A stretch of DNA of 39,386 nt. Source: Verrucomicrobiota bacterium (lineage in GTDB: Bacteria > Verrucomicrobiota > Verrucomicrobiia > Chthoniobacterales > UBA10450). The position numbers were made by a program, and so were the translations under genes. Shown in pieces: positions 1-7,663 of this stretch; position 1 is the stretch's first letter; each line of letters starts with the position of its first letter. The stretch lies in contig VBQC01000174.1 in assembly GCA_005887825.1 (NCBI GenBank), positions 1 through 39,386 on the forward strand, written 5' to 3'. The notes beneath the pieces were generated by a model that had not been told where the DNA came from, did no database searches, and saw only the letters and a program-made list of their open reading frames with translations.

Positions 1-348
1 ATTCTGGTCGTGCCGGAATACAATCACAGCTTTCCAGGTCTGCTGAAGCATGTGCTCGACACGAATCTGAAGGAGTACATTCACAAAGCCGCAGGCGTGT
101 GCGGCGTTTCCGCGGGACCATTCGGCGGCGCGCGCATGATTCAGAGTTTGCTGCCAGTGCTGCGTGAGCTTGGTCTGGTCACGATCTTTTCGGATGTTTA
201 TTTCGGTAACGCCGGAAAACTTTTTGATCCCGCGACCGGCGCAATTGCCGATCCGGCTTATACGGGTCGAGTGGACAAGTTTCTCAACGAACTTGTCTGG
301 ATGGCCCGCGCGCTCCGCTACGCGAGAGAGAATATTCCGGGGGCCTAG
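1..348 (+). CDS. NADPH-dependent FMN reductase family protein (5' partial)
   Basis: The reading frame is open from the first base, so the N-terminus lies outside the window; about 115 C-terminal residues are present. The visible part has the flavodoxin-fold FMN_red signature: the PEYN-x-SFPG-x-LKHVLD segment that contacts FMN, then VSAGPFGGARM and the QSLLPVLRELGL helix. Family members are small soluble flavoproteins that reduce FMN, quinones or azo compounds with NAD(P)H. The tail (ELVWMARALRYARE) is the usual final helix. The next gene is convergent. Family assignment is strong; substrate is unknown. Confidence 0.85.
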   Translation: MLVVPEYNHSFPGLLKHVLDTNLKEYIHKAAGVCGVSAGPFGGARMIQSLLPVLRELGLVTIFSDVYFGNAGKLFDPATGAIADPAYTGRVDKFLNELVWMARALRYARENIPGA

Positions 349-375
349 CCGGTATTACCAGATTCAGTTTCGGCC

Positions 376-843
376 TCAGGCTTCGTGAGCGAGCAGGTTC
401 TTCCATTCTGAGTAACTTCCGGTAAAGCTGGGTTTTGGCTGCTGCGGCAAAATGCTGATGAATTCCAGCATATGCCCGTCGGGATCTCGGAAATATATTT
501 GAGCCGATGGCATCCACCCGATAACAGTCGGCTCCTCTGCCTTTTCTCCTCCAAACCCGAAAGTATCGATCCCGCTTTTGTTTAGCTTTTCAATCATGCC
601 AAACAACTGATCTAACGGGATCGAAAATGCGATGTGACACTTCAAGTTAACTTCATCGCGAATTCCATACGCGGTGCCTGGTCCCCAGAGGCCAATCATC
701 GCCTTCTCCTTCACATCCGCCCAGAGGAACACGATGTCGCGCGTGGGATCACGGTAGGCGAACGGAAGTCCGACGACTTCTCGATAGAACTGTTCGGCGA
801 CGATAGTGTCTCTGACCGGGATGTGCGTTTCGTAAAGATGCAC
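376..843 (-). CDS. VOC family protein (glyoxalase/bleomycin-resistance fold)
   Basis: A single vicinal-oxygen-chelate domain of about 155 residues. It opens with LYETHIPVRDT, has FYREVVGLPFAYRD in the first beta-alpha-beta module, and ends with QIYFRDPDGHMLEF, whose Glu is the usual metal ligand position. I chose the GTG at 843, which has an AGAGG ribosome-binding site about 6 bases upstream and begins right at the domain. The frame stays open to a GTG at 912 that overlaps the upstream gene's stop, but those extra 23 residues look unlike the family. It probably forms one transcription unit with the double-VOC gene upstream. VOC enzymes are metal-dependent lyases, dioxygenases or drug-binding proteins; the substrate here is unknown. 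Confidence 0.85.
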   Translation of the reverse strand: MHLYETHIPVRDTIVAEQFYREVVGLPFAYRDPTRDIVFLWADVKEKAMIGLWGPGTAYGIRDEVNLKCHIAFSIPLDQLFGMIEKLNKSGIDTFGFGGEKAEEPTVIGWMPSAQIYFRDPDGHMLEFISILPQQPKPSFTGSYSEWKNLLAHEA

Positions 844-908
844 TTCACACCTCTCGTGTCCAAAAGTGGCTCGCGCTCCTGTCAGCGGCAGGCGAACGGC
901 GGCCGCCA

Positions 909-1919
909 TCACTTCTGGATCAGCAGTAGATGGTGCCCGTCTGGGTCACTGACAAGCGCGCCTTTCGAGAAACCCGCCTTTTCCTTCGTCATCACGACCA
1001 CGCTTGATGAGACAAACCTCACGTGTGCCTCCCGCAGCTTGCTGGCGAGCGCATCGACATCACTCGCAACGACCGTCGTCTGCCAATGGAGCAGATCGTT
1101 CGCCTTGGAATCGACCGGACGGGGCCGGCCATCCCGCGGCGTCAGGTATTCGAGAAATTCAATTCCTGGTCCTGACGCGGCCCGCATTCCTGTGATCTGT
1201 AGGTGCGCGCCAAACACCTGGTTCAAATGTTCCTGCTCCGTCCCAAAATTTTCGGTCTCACCCGCTTTGCGCAGCCCAAGCACGTCACGATAAAATCGCA
1301 GACTCGACTCCGTATTCGCGATTCCAATCGCAGTATGATCGATACCGAGGAAGAGGTTATCCGTTTTTTCCTGCCAGCGCGGGTCGCCTTTGCCCGGCGG
1401 AAAATAGATAATCTCGAGATTGTGCTGGTCGGGATCACGGAAATAGAACGCTTTGATCCCAGCTGCGGCTTTGATTGATGGCGGCAACGTTTGCGGACCA
1501 GTCGAAACAAATTGCACTTTGAGGGTGCGCAGTTTTTCAAATGCCTGGTCCATGTTGCGGACGACAATGGCGATGTGTTGAAACCAAAGATCGTTGCTGC
1601 GGGAATCGGCGGGAATGGGTCGCCCGCGCGGCGTGAGGTACTCTGTTAGATCGAGATATTCGTTCCCAAGCTGCATCCGCACGATGCGCATCCGCGCGCC
1701 AAAAACGCCTTCCAGATGTTCGTACTGCTCTCCTAGAACTTCCACGTCTGAGACTTTCTGGAACGCGAGCGCCGAATAGAACGCCACCGAGCGGTCCATG
1801 TCGCTCACCGTCATGCCGACAGATTCGACCGCGACCTGCGGCGACTGCGCGAAACCCGTGACACTGAGCAGCGCGAACAGCGCGATAATCACAAATTTAA
1901 TGTGCCATTGAGCTCTCAT
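909..1919 (-). CDS. Secreted tandem-VOC-domain protein
   Basis: 336 residues. Residues 1-25 form a Sec signal peptide (charged start, hydrophobic FVIIALFALLSV, cleavage near GFAQ-S). Two VOC domains follow, about 30-175 and 190-335. Each has the 'mDRSVAFYSAL / tESSLRFYRDVLGL' opening and a closing 'RDPDQHNLEIIYFP' or 'SDPDGHHLLLIQK' strand. A covalent pair of VOC domains builds one metal site, as in glyoxalase I-like and extradiol dioxygenase-like proteins. The signal peptide places it in the periplasm or outside, unlike its single-domain neighbour. It overlaps the aquaporin gene by 23 bp upstream, which suggests one operon. The final residues lack the usual metal Glu, so one half may be non-catalytic. 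Confidence 0.87.
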   Translation of the reverse strand: MRAQWHIKFVIIALFALLSVTGFAQSPQVAVESVGMTVSDMDRSVAFYSALAFQKVSDVEVLGEQYEHLEGVFGARMRIVRMQLGNEYLDLTEYLTPRGRPIPADSRSNDLWFQHIAIVVRNMDQAFEKLRTLKVQFVSTGPQTLPPSIKAAAGIKAFYFRDPDQHNLEIIYFPPGKGDPRWQEKTDNLFLGIDHTAIGIANTESSLRFYRDVLGLRKAGETENFGTEQEHLNQVFGAHLQITGMRAASGPGIEFLEYLTPRDGRPRPVDSKANDLLHWQTTVVASDVDALASKLREAHVRFVSSSVVVMTKEKAGFSKGALVSDPDGHHLLLIQK

Positions 1920-2748
1920 TCAGAGTTGTCGTCGCTTGGTACGGTTCCTTGCTCGCTTGCTCGCGTTCGAGCAGTTCGTTAAACCGGCAATTAAAAATGC
2001 AGCGCTGGTTGTTGTGGTGATGATATTTCGCGCAATAAACTGTGCGCTTCGATCGTAGATAAATGAGGGCGGCAAGCTGCATGGCGAGCACCGGAGCGAT
2101 GAAATAAATCCAGAGTCCGGTCCAGAGATGACCGACAAAAGCCGAACTGAACGTGCGAGCGGGATTCATGCTCATGCCAGAAAAAGGCCCTTCGAAGGTG
2201 ATGTAGGTCGCAACCAGGCATCCTGCGAAAATCCCAGTGAAGCGCGCCAGGTGCGGCGTGTTGCTCACATTGAGGACAACTGTCATCAGAATGAATGCGA
2301 TTATGAGCTCGGCGATGAAGGCTATCGCCATGCCGTGTGGACCCGGCAATGTAGCGACGTAGTTCACGGCTGGATGCGACAACGTCGCGCGCGCGACCAA
2401 AGCGACGACGAACACGCCGGCGATTCCTCCAATGAATTGCGCGATTACATAAAAAAAAGCATCCCAGTTTTTCACTTTGCCGAGGCGCCAAAACGTCAGG
2501 GTCACGGCTGGATTAAAATGGGCGCCGGAGCGCTTGCCCAGGGGCGAGAAGACCAGCGCGATGGCTGTGCCGCCCATCGCCATTCCCATCAGCATGCGCC
2601 GGACAAAGGGATCTGGAATCAGGTTGAGAACTGGTGATGACGGATGCCAAAGCAACATCATGAACAGGGCGGCGGATATCATGAACAAGCCGAGTTCGGC
2701 TGCTTCGCAAAAATACTCCGGCCAGTGCTCTCGGAATGCGCGTACCAT
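1897..2748 (-). CDS. MIP family channel (aquaporin/glycerol facilitator) with Cys/His-rich tail
   Basis: Integral inner-membrane channel for water or small neutral solutes. Both pore motifs are intact: NPA at about residues 79-81 (AHFNPAVT) and 195-197 (MSMNPARTF), set in six hydrophobic helices. The ATG at 2748 is preferred because a separate open frame ends at 2780; the frame itself is open to a GTG at 2823. After the last helix a tail of about 50 residues carries a short Cys/His cluster (YCAKYHHHNNQRCIFNC), which is not part of the standard channel fold and could bind metal. The very C-terminus overlaps the next gene by 23 bp. Family certain; solute not. Confidence 0.9.
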   Translation of the reverse strand: MVRAFREHWPEYFCEAAELGLFMISAALFMMLLWHPSSPVLNLIPDPFVRRMLMGMAMGGTAIALVFSPLGKRSGAHFNPAVTLTFWRLGKVKNWDAFFYVIAQFIGGIAGVFVVALVARATLSHPAVNYVATLPGPHGMAIAFIAELIIAFILMTVVLNVSNTPHLARFTGIFAGCLVATYITFEGPFSGMSMNPARTFSSAFVGHLWTGLWIYFIAPVLAMQLAALIYLRSKRTVYCAKYHHHNNQRCIFNCRFNELLEREQASKEPYQATTTLNESSMAH

Positions 2749-2779
2749 CCTCTGATTGGTCGGCTCAGCTGCCAAAACA

Positions 2780-3112
2780 TTACAGCGCTTCTCCGAGCTT
2801 GAACGACCCAGTCGGATGCACACGAATTGTTAAAAGCCGCGCCCGTATCGTGGCTAACCACGCCAGCAACGGAAACGCGATGCCGAAAATAACCAACTCC
2901 ACCATCGCATCGCTGATGGAAAATTCCGCTCGCTGGGAAAGGACCAGCAATGAAATCAGATAAAGAACGATAGCGAAAACGAACCATGGGTTCGTAAAGA
3001 GATTGCGGAATGTTTTTATCCGGATTTCTTTTGTAGTGGCAAATTGTGACCGTCGAATAATTGATTCGAAAAAGGCGCGACGCTCACAAAGCGCGGTTAC
3101 AGAAGAATCAAT
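2780..3112 (-). CDS. Small two-helix membrane ORF without a canonical start
   Basis: Stop-to-stop open frame of 110 codons. The C-terminal half has two clear membrane helices (FVFAIVLYLISLLVL and MVELVIFGIAFPLLAWLATI), an acidic linker between them, and a basic ending. No ATG, GTG or TTG occurs in the N-terminal part of the frame; the first candidate, a TTG, is already inside helix 1. It follows the stop of the zf-HC2 gene directly and in the same frame. It may be read from an unusual start, by readthrough, or be a damaged gene. I do not recognise the family. The listed range is the open frame, not a proven CDS. Confidence 0.4.
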   Translation of the reverse strand: MDSSVTALCERRAFFESIIRRSQFATTKEIRIKTFRNLFTNPWFVFAIVLYLISLLVLSQRAEFSISDAMVELVIFGIAFPLLAWLATIRARLLTIRVHPTGSFKLGEAL

Positions 3113-3466
3113 TTATCGCGCCTGCTCTGCGAGCTTTTGTTTCATTCGTTCCTTCGCTTCCTCGTTGAGCGGCGGCCCCGAAACTTCATTAGCGTGTTCG
3201 GGGAATTGCCGTGCAGTATCGCGAATATAGCGAAGCTGTTCTTCGTAGCGCTGACACCAGCAGCAGATCAGGTAATGAATCCGTTTCTTGATTCGCATGC
3301 TCAACGGCAACGGCTGGTCCATCGATTGCGAGAGAATTCGCACCATCTCCCGGCATTTCGGCGTGTGCTTGCCAATGAAAATGACGAGTTGGGTTTGAAA
3401 CCAATTGCGCCGTGCAAGCACTGATGGGTTACCGATGGACGATGGATTATAGGGTTCTTCTGCCAT
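3113..3466 (-). CDS. Zinc-finger (zf-HC2) anti-sigma-like protein
   Basis: 117 residues. The centre matches the zf-HC2 anti-sigma fold: HTPKCREMVRILSQSMD followed by a basic helix and the CCWCQRYEEQLRYI zinc-knuckle helix, giving the H-x3-C...C-x2-C ligand set. Such proteins bind ECF sigma factors and release them on a signal. No sigma gene is adjacent in the window, and there is no membrane helix in the protein itself. The open frame that follows in the same phase does encode two membrane helices. An orphan anti-sigma or a zinc-finger adaptor are both possible. Confidence 0.7.
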   Translation of the reverse strand: MAEEPYNPSSIGNPSVLARRNWFQTQLVIFIGKHTPKCREMVRILSQSMDQPLPLSMRIKKRIHYLICCWCQRYEEQLRYIRDTARQFPEHANEVSGPPLNEEAKERMKQKLAEQAR

Positions 3467-3694
3467 ACGCTATCCCTGCCTTCGGCTATCAAACCAGCGA
3501 TGGATGTAACTCGCCCGCCCGGTTTTGATTCCCACAATCATATGTCGAGGAAACCGTTCGGAACCTTACAAAAAGAAAGCGCGCAAGATCGACATAGACG
3601 CGGAAACGCGACGCTTCTAACTCAGCGCTCCTGAATTTTCGACGGTTGTAAGGAATTGGCCCGGTCCACGACGCATCTTCAAAACCTTCAAACC

Positions 3695-4414
3695 ATGATC
3701 ACAATCCGCTCTTCCGCAGCTTCTTCCAAGCCAACATTAATCGGTTTGGAAGTCACTCTTACGACCGCACGCGGCACTTACACGATTTCGTCGAACGGCT
3801 CGGTCGCAGATTTCAGCTGCCCCTTTAGCGGCGGCCTTTTTGGCGCGATCTCCTGGCCGCGATCGCAGTTCCGACTCGCTCCCGGGGTCGTGTTGGAACA
3901 GCGGATGTTTTTGCCACACGATGGATCAGCAGCTGCATCCTCCTGGCAACTACACGCTCAATCGCCCCTGCAAGGGCGGCTCATAGTCAAGCCGTTGTTT
4001 TCCGGCTGCGGCCCACGCTCCTATCGCGATCTTGGTTTCCACTTTGACTCAGAAGAGAATGGCGGTCGTCTCATCTGGCTGCCGAATGTACGCGGACCGA
4101 AAGTTATCGCGGATACAAATGGCGAATATCACAATGAACCGACGCGATTCATTGAGTCCTCTCGCGATCAAGAAACAGCATCCGCTTCATCCGAAAATCT
4201 CGTCACGCCCGGAACTTTCGAATTTGAGCTGAGCAGCTGTCCCTCGGTGCTGATCTTTTCGATGGAGGGTGATGCCAAAACTCAACACGCCCAACATGTC
4301 GGCGCCTTTCTGGCAGGTCTCATGCAAAGCGACATTCCTTCAAGAACGGATTTGGTTGGCAGTCCCAGGTCCGACGCGGAGACGGGTGCGCAGCTCGTGG
4401 CCGCATCATCATGA
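3695..4414 (+). pseudogene. Glycogen debranching enzyme, N-terminal domain only (3'-truncated)
   Basis: About 240 residues match the N-terminal beta-sandwich of bacterial/archaeal amylo-alpha-1,6-glucosidases: GVVLEQRMFLPHDGSAAAS, LIVKPLFSGCGPRSYRDL, GGRLIWLPNVRGPKVIADTN and a closing TPGTFEFELSS strand. Full enzymes are about 650-700 residues and end in an (alpha/alpha)6 catalytic barrel. Here the frame stops at 4414, and no barrel sequence follows in any frame, so the catalytic part is gone. The upstream TTG at 3656 is in frame, but the ATG at 3695 looks more natural. I judge it a remnant; an independent carbohydrate-binding protein is less likely. Confidence 0.65.
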
Positions 4415-4812
4415 ATCAGATATATTTCAGGCCGCGACAAATCTTGCGCAAGACTTAGCGCTTTCTTGAAACCAGCCCCGGTGCCGAAAACGCCGCCATG
4501 GCATCTGATTCAAAGTCACTCGCTCTATCAAACGAGTTGCAGCCCTCGATTGGAGCGACTCTTGACTTTTCGGCGCTTGGCCAAGGCTCGTTTTCGCCGC
4601 TGCTGCCTGGATGGGTCCTTCTTGGTTCGTAACATTTGGGCCGATTTGTAAAGAAACACCCTGACGGAATGTCGCCGTCTGAGTATAGGTAGTAGTGAAA
4701 GCACCTATCAATACCGAGAACGCCGTCGACACCCGCACCAAGAACTTTTTGACGGAAGCTGAGATCGACGGGATAGGTGAAAATCTATCCCGCCCGGATT
4801 TTCGATAAGGTA
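4415..4812. other. Stretch without a recognisable gene
   Basis: Nearly 400 bp downstream of the truncated debranching enzyme. Two overlapping frames are open (a 104-codon minus frame at 4427-4741 and a short plus frame at 4466-4651), but neither has a recognisable domain or a convincing ribosome-binding site. I see no tRNA, strong terminator or repeat. It may be decayed coding sequence. Confidence 0.4.
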
Positions 4813-5098
4813 ATGTCAGTGTTCCTCAGGAAGGCGATCAGTGCCTGCATTTTTTTAATGCTGGCCAGCGGTACGGCATGGAGTAATGCGGTGCCGCCCG
4901 GTTTTGTGAGGGACACTTGAACATTGCTTCGCTCGGAGAGGTTGAGCCTTCCGATGGAAACGCTCCTGCGACCACGGCTGAAAACTATGCGGAATATCCG
5001 CTGATCGTCTTGAGCCAGGACAGGCAAAAAGAAATCGCCCGAGTCACTGCGGACGGGAATGGCAACTATCACGCTGCGCTACCGCCCGGAAACTACGG
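4813..5098 (+). pseudogene. Frameshifted secreted small protein
   Basis: An ATG at 4813, with AAGG just upstream, opens a clean signal peptide (LRKAISACIFLMLASGTAWS) and continues to AVPPGFVRDT before a TGA at 4918-4920. The next frame carries on at once with ENYAEYPLIVLSQD, KEIARVTADGNGNYHAALPPGNY. This is a typical carboxypeptidase-regulatory-like beta-sandwich repeat ending ('DGNGNYxxALPPG'). The two halves read as one exported protein broken by a frameshift near 4910, and the end is lost near 5096, where another frame takes over. It could be a sequencing error, but two breaks favour a pseudogene. Confidence 0.5.
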
Positions 5099-5287
5099 AT
5101 GTCAGCCGCTACGAGAGCAAAACTCTCCGCCGCAGCAAAAGCACGATGGGTAAAGCGAAAACGTATCGGCGTCAGCAAAGCAGCGCGAAAGAAAGGCGAA
5201 CTCACACCAGCGGGACGAAAGAGACTTTCCCAACTGATGAAAGCTCGGTGGGCAGCAACCAGAAAAGCTGCCGCCGGCAAAAAATAA
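5099..5287 (+). CDS. Small basic protein with repeated 'KARW' helix motif
   Basis: 62 residues, rich in Lys, Arg and Ala. Two similar blocks are visible: TRAKLSAAAKARWVKRK and GRKRLSQLMKARWAATRKA. Each has the R-x-(K/R)-L-S-x3-KARW pattern, and the protein ends in AAAGKK. Small proteins of this repeat type may bind DNA (a histone-like tail or AT-hook-like use), but I know no proven function. No clear ribosome-binding site lies before the ATG, and the start sits inside the preceding frameshifted gene, so it may also be the tail of a longer broken gene. Confidence 0.5.
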   Translation: MSAATRAKLSAAAKARWVKRKRIGVSKAARKKGELTPAGRKRLSQLMKARWAATRKAAAGKK

Positions 5288-5304
5288 CATACGGCCTACG
5301 TCCG

Positions 5305-5511
5305 ATGAGGGTTTATCGGCCAGCCGTCGATTGCCTGAATCTCAGTAAAGCTGGTTGGAGTTGGGGCTGCGTCTCAGCCGTCGATTCTTGCGGGCGAACG
5401 ATCTTCGTTGCTGACGCGCATCGCGACGATGGAAAGCGTTTCCTTGTGCGAGCGGATGAAAAGCTGACTGCGTTTGTGGAACTCGAATCAGCGATTAGGG
5501 TCGTTCGATAG
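5305..5511 (+). CDS. Conserved-looking hypothetical protein, 68 aa
   Basis: Starts at an ATG about 17 bases after the KARW protein and runs to 5511. The sequence is compact and looks like a small beta fold: RPAVDCLNLSKAGWSWGC, then VDSCGRTIFVADAHRDDGKRFLVRADEKLTAFVELE. No domain is recognised. It contains two Cys (in DCLN and WGC) plus one in SCG. The same frame is open upstream to 5059, but that part is the out-of-frame shadow of the KARW protein. It converges with the membrane protein on the other strand, overlapping it by 17 bp. Confidence 0.55.
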   Translation: MRVYRPAVDCLNLSKAGWSWGCVSAVDSCGRTIFVADAHRDDGKRFLVRADEKLTAFVELESAIRVVR

Positions 5512-6193
5512 CGACCGGGCCATACAGTTCGACCCTCACTGGCGATCCAAGTTCTTGGGTCAACTGAACTCTCAAATTTGGGTGATATTCACAGCGACCG
5601 GCTGGAACACCGTTCACATAAAAGCTCAGCGTCAAGCTGTCCACAGTGACAACGCCATCCTGAGTCGCATTATAGTCAATCCCATACAGCCTCATCACCA
5701 CGGTACCACATGTCTGCAAATCATCCCGGTTCACGCCCAAGACCCAGGAGCCGACAGACGCCTGAGAGGTGTAGTCAAGAACCCAGCTGTTACGCTCTCC
5801 CACAACTATTTTCGGTGGGTTACTTTCGGTAAATTCTACCCATCGCGTGTCGGCGTCCTTTGTCTTGAGTTCTATACGAAGATTCGCTCCACGTTCGCCC
5901 GTCCTGAGGTAGCGGGAAAAGTCTGGCGGCGTTGTTGACTTCCAATCACCAGCAAGAGTTACAACCGCTGCGACATCAAAATGGCGTACTGTTCCCGCGT
6001 CTCGTTTAAGAAGCCGCAAATCGCGGTCGCTGCGAATGCCCTTAATGCCGGAATATATAATGACACCTTCCGTTGCGAGCAAAGCTGTCCAAAACAGTAC
6101 GCGCACGGCTCCTGATTTGGATCGGTACGAAGCAAATGCGAGAACAACAGTTGAGGCGAGACCAACAACGATGACAATAACGCCCTTTAGCAT
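5495..6193 (-). CDS. Hypothetical membrane protein with extracytoplasmic domain
   Basis: 232 residues. Two N-terminal membrane helices (VIVIVVGLASTVVLAFAS and VLFWTALLATEGVIIYSGI) are followed by a soluble domain of about 170 residues rich in beta strands (RIELKTKDADTRWVEF, SLTLSFYVNGVPAG, LRVQLTQELGSPVRVELYG). No known domain is recognised. It starts 1 base after the stop of the small interrupted gene upstream, so the two are probably co-transcribed. Confidence 0.65.
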   Translation of the reverse strand: MLKGVIVIVVGLASTVVLAFASYRSKSGAVRVLFWTALLATEGVIIYSGIKGIRSDRDLRLLKRDAGTVRHFDVAAVVTLAGDWKSTTPPDFSRYLRTGERGANLRIELKTKDADTRWVEFTESNPPKIVVGERNSWVLDYTSQASVGSWVLGVNRDDLQTCGTVVMRLYGIDYNATQDGVVTVDSLTLSFYVNGVPAGRCEYHPNLRVQLTQELGSPVRVELYGPVAIERP

Positions 6194-6194
6194 C

Positions 6195-6467
6195 TTACGG
6201 GTCTTTGAACTCGCCCGCGTGCTCGTGCGTTTCGATCACGTTGCCAGCTTCATCGTAAACGCCCCAGTGTTTCTTTCATAGAAGTTCTAGCATCTTCGTG
6301 CAATCGCGCTGCCAGCTTCCATGGTGACACATTGCCGTCAACTCTTTCGTGTGCTCGTATTTTTCCAAGTCATCTTCCAACTTGTCCGGGTTCGTTGTAT
6401 CGCCAGCCAACCGCAGACCGTTTCGGGTTGCCGGAAGCACCGTTCTCAGTGGTCGGATCGTGTTCAT
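6195..6467 (-). pseudogene. Small gene interrupted by an in-frame TGA
   Basis: A 63-codon frame from the ATG at 6467 ends HHGSWQRDCTKMLELL at a TGA (6276-6278). The same frame then continues without a break as KKHWGVYDEAGNVIETHEH and on to the real-looking stop at 6195-6197, 1 base before the next gene. Both halves have normal-looking composition, so together they look like one protein of about 90 residues with a premature stop. An ATG overlapping the TGA is in another frame. A nonsense mutation is the simplest reading; recoding or reinitiation is possible. No known domain is recognised. Confidence 0.5.
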
Positions 6468-6973
6468 GCTGACTTACTACGGAAACTGGGGAGCGAAGGT
6501 CTCAAAATATTTTGCAGGCAATCACAAAGCGCCAGGGAATGGGTAGAGGGAAGGTGTAGCAAGCGTTTTGATTACTCGGACGACTCAGAGTAGCGCGCGA
6601 CGGCTACCGCGAGTTCCCCGGGCCGTTCGATGGCGTTTTCATCTGCCGATCAGACGACTGGACGCCCCGGGAATCGCACGAAGCTTTTCGAGAGTTCCTG
6701 GACCTGGCCCCGGAACCAGTAGGGACGGTGCAACTAATGCTTGCCCTAAGGGCCTTTGCTTACTAAAGCGCGATCCAACACGTAGCCAAAGTGGAGACGC
6801 GCCAGTGATTTTCCGGAACTTCGTTCCGCGGTTTCCGTAGAAAGAGGTGAATCATAAGGAGATCCAAGGCGCTTGGTGATTCTGCCTTGGATTGACGAGC
6901 GGCGGGAGGCAACTCCCGCCGCTGATGAACCTAACCAGCTTGCCCACGCGGCCAAACCCGGAGGAATCACGGA
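6468..6973. other. Gene-poor stretch upstream of bactofilin
   Basis: About 500 bp with only short overlapping frames that show no known motif. It contains one copy of the dispersed ~60-bp repeat near 6809-6853. No tRNA or strong terminator is visible. The bactofilin promoter should lie in its right part, but I see no convincing -35/-10 pair. Confidence 0.4.
6809..6853 (+). repeat. Dispersed ~60-bp repeat, copy 1 (diverged)
   Basis: About 45 bp similar to the copies at 7699 and 16800. It shares the core GGAACTTCGTTC, the TTTCCGTAGAA segment and the AGGTGA end, with several mismatches. It has the same orientation as copy 2. Confidence 0.65.
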
Positions 6974-7426
6974 ATGCACATGTTCACTCGAAAGACCGAA
7001 CCCGCGGCCCGCGCAAACGAATCGGCCAGACCATCTGTCGTCCCAGGGCCATCCAACCGCACGTTCATGCCGACGCAATCCGGCGCTTTTCTCTCCCGAG
7101 GAGTTTCGATCAAAGGCTCGGTCAAATTCCTGAACGAGCTGCTCATCGACGGCGAGGTGGAGGGCACAATCGATTCCACCGGAACGCTCACGATCGGGGA
7201 GCACGCGCGCATACGGTGTGAGATCAGGACGAAATCGGTGAAGGTGCGAGGGACGGTGGAGGGCAATATTTTCGTGACTGAACGCTGCGAGCTCCAAGCG
7301 GGTTGCACGCTGCGTGGTGACATCGAAGCGCCCCGGCTGGTGGTTAATGAGAATGCGACATTTCTTGGCAGCGCAAAGGTCGGGACGGGGAAGTCACTCC
7401 CGCAAATCGTTCTCAACAATCCGTAA
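6974..7426 (+). CDS. Bactofilin (polymer-forming cytoskeletal protein)
   Basis: 150 residues. An unstructured Pro/Ala-rich N-terminus (about 1-35) precedes the bactofilin beta-helix (about 40-140). Its repeating short turns are clear: SRGVSIKGSVKFLNELLIDGEVEGTI, LTIGEHARIRCEI, VKVRGTVEGNIFV, CTLRGDIEAPRLVV. Bactofilins polymerise without nucleotide into filaments on the inner membrane and help place cell-wall or polysaccharide machinery. The ATG at 6974 has GGAGGAA about 10 bases upstream. No M23 peptidase partner gene is adjacent. Confidence 0.93.
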   Translation: MHMFTRKTEPAARANESARPSVVPGPSNRTFMPTQSGAFLSRGVSIKGSVKFLNELLIDGEVEGTIDSTGTLTIGEHARIRCEIRTKSVKVRGTVEGNIFVTERCELQAGCTLRGDIEAPRLVVNENATFLGSAKVGTGKSLPQIVLNNP

Positions 7427-7529
7427 AGCAGCCGGGTCGATAACACAGCCTAATCTCGCAATCAGCCGTCGCGCTTCGCCGCGTAGCGGCTTCTTGTTTT
7501 GCTCCAGCGCTAGTTCGCCGTAGCCCGAA

Positions 7530-7632
7530 GCCTCGAAAGCCCCGAAAGCCCGCAAAGCACGCAAGCCCGAAAACACGAAACCCCATTCGTGTGTTTCGGG
7601 ACAGGTCATTGTTCGTGTGCATTCGTGGTGGC
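7530..7632 (+). repeat. Degenerate short-unit low-complexity repeat
   Basis: Imperfect 7-9 base units of the CGAAAGCC / CGCAAAGC type run from about 7530 to 7590. They are followed by TTCGTGT / GTGCATTCGTGG units to about 7632. The tract is non-coding, between the bactofilin and the end of the TPR receptor gene. It resembles the heptad tracts seen later in the window but with different bases. Confidence 0.55.
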
Positions 7633-7663
7633 AGAGATTCCCCGATTTTCCGTATTGCTCCTT

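Noticed and set aside
634..1293. Long plus-strand open frame of 219 codons
   Set aside because: It runs antisense over the two VOC genes, whose domains are unmistakable; its own translation has no motif.
6746..7297. Minus-strand frame of 183 codons over the bactofilin region
   Set aside because: Antisense to the bactofilin beta-helix, Arg/Ser-rich and without a domain.
7530..7632. CRISPR array
   Set aside because: Units are 7-9 bases and continuous with no unique spacers of 25-40 bp.
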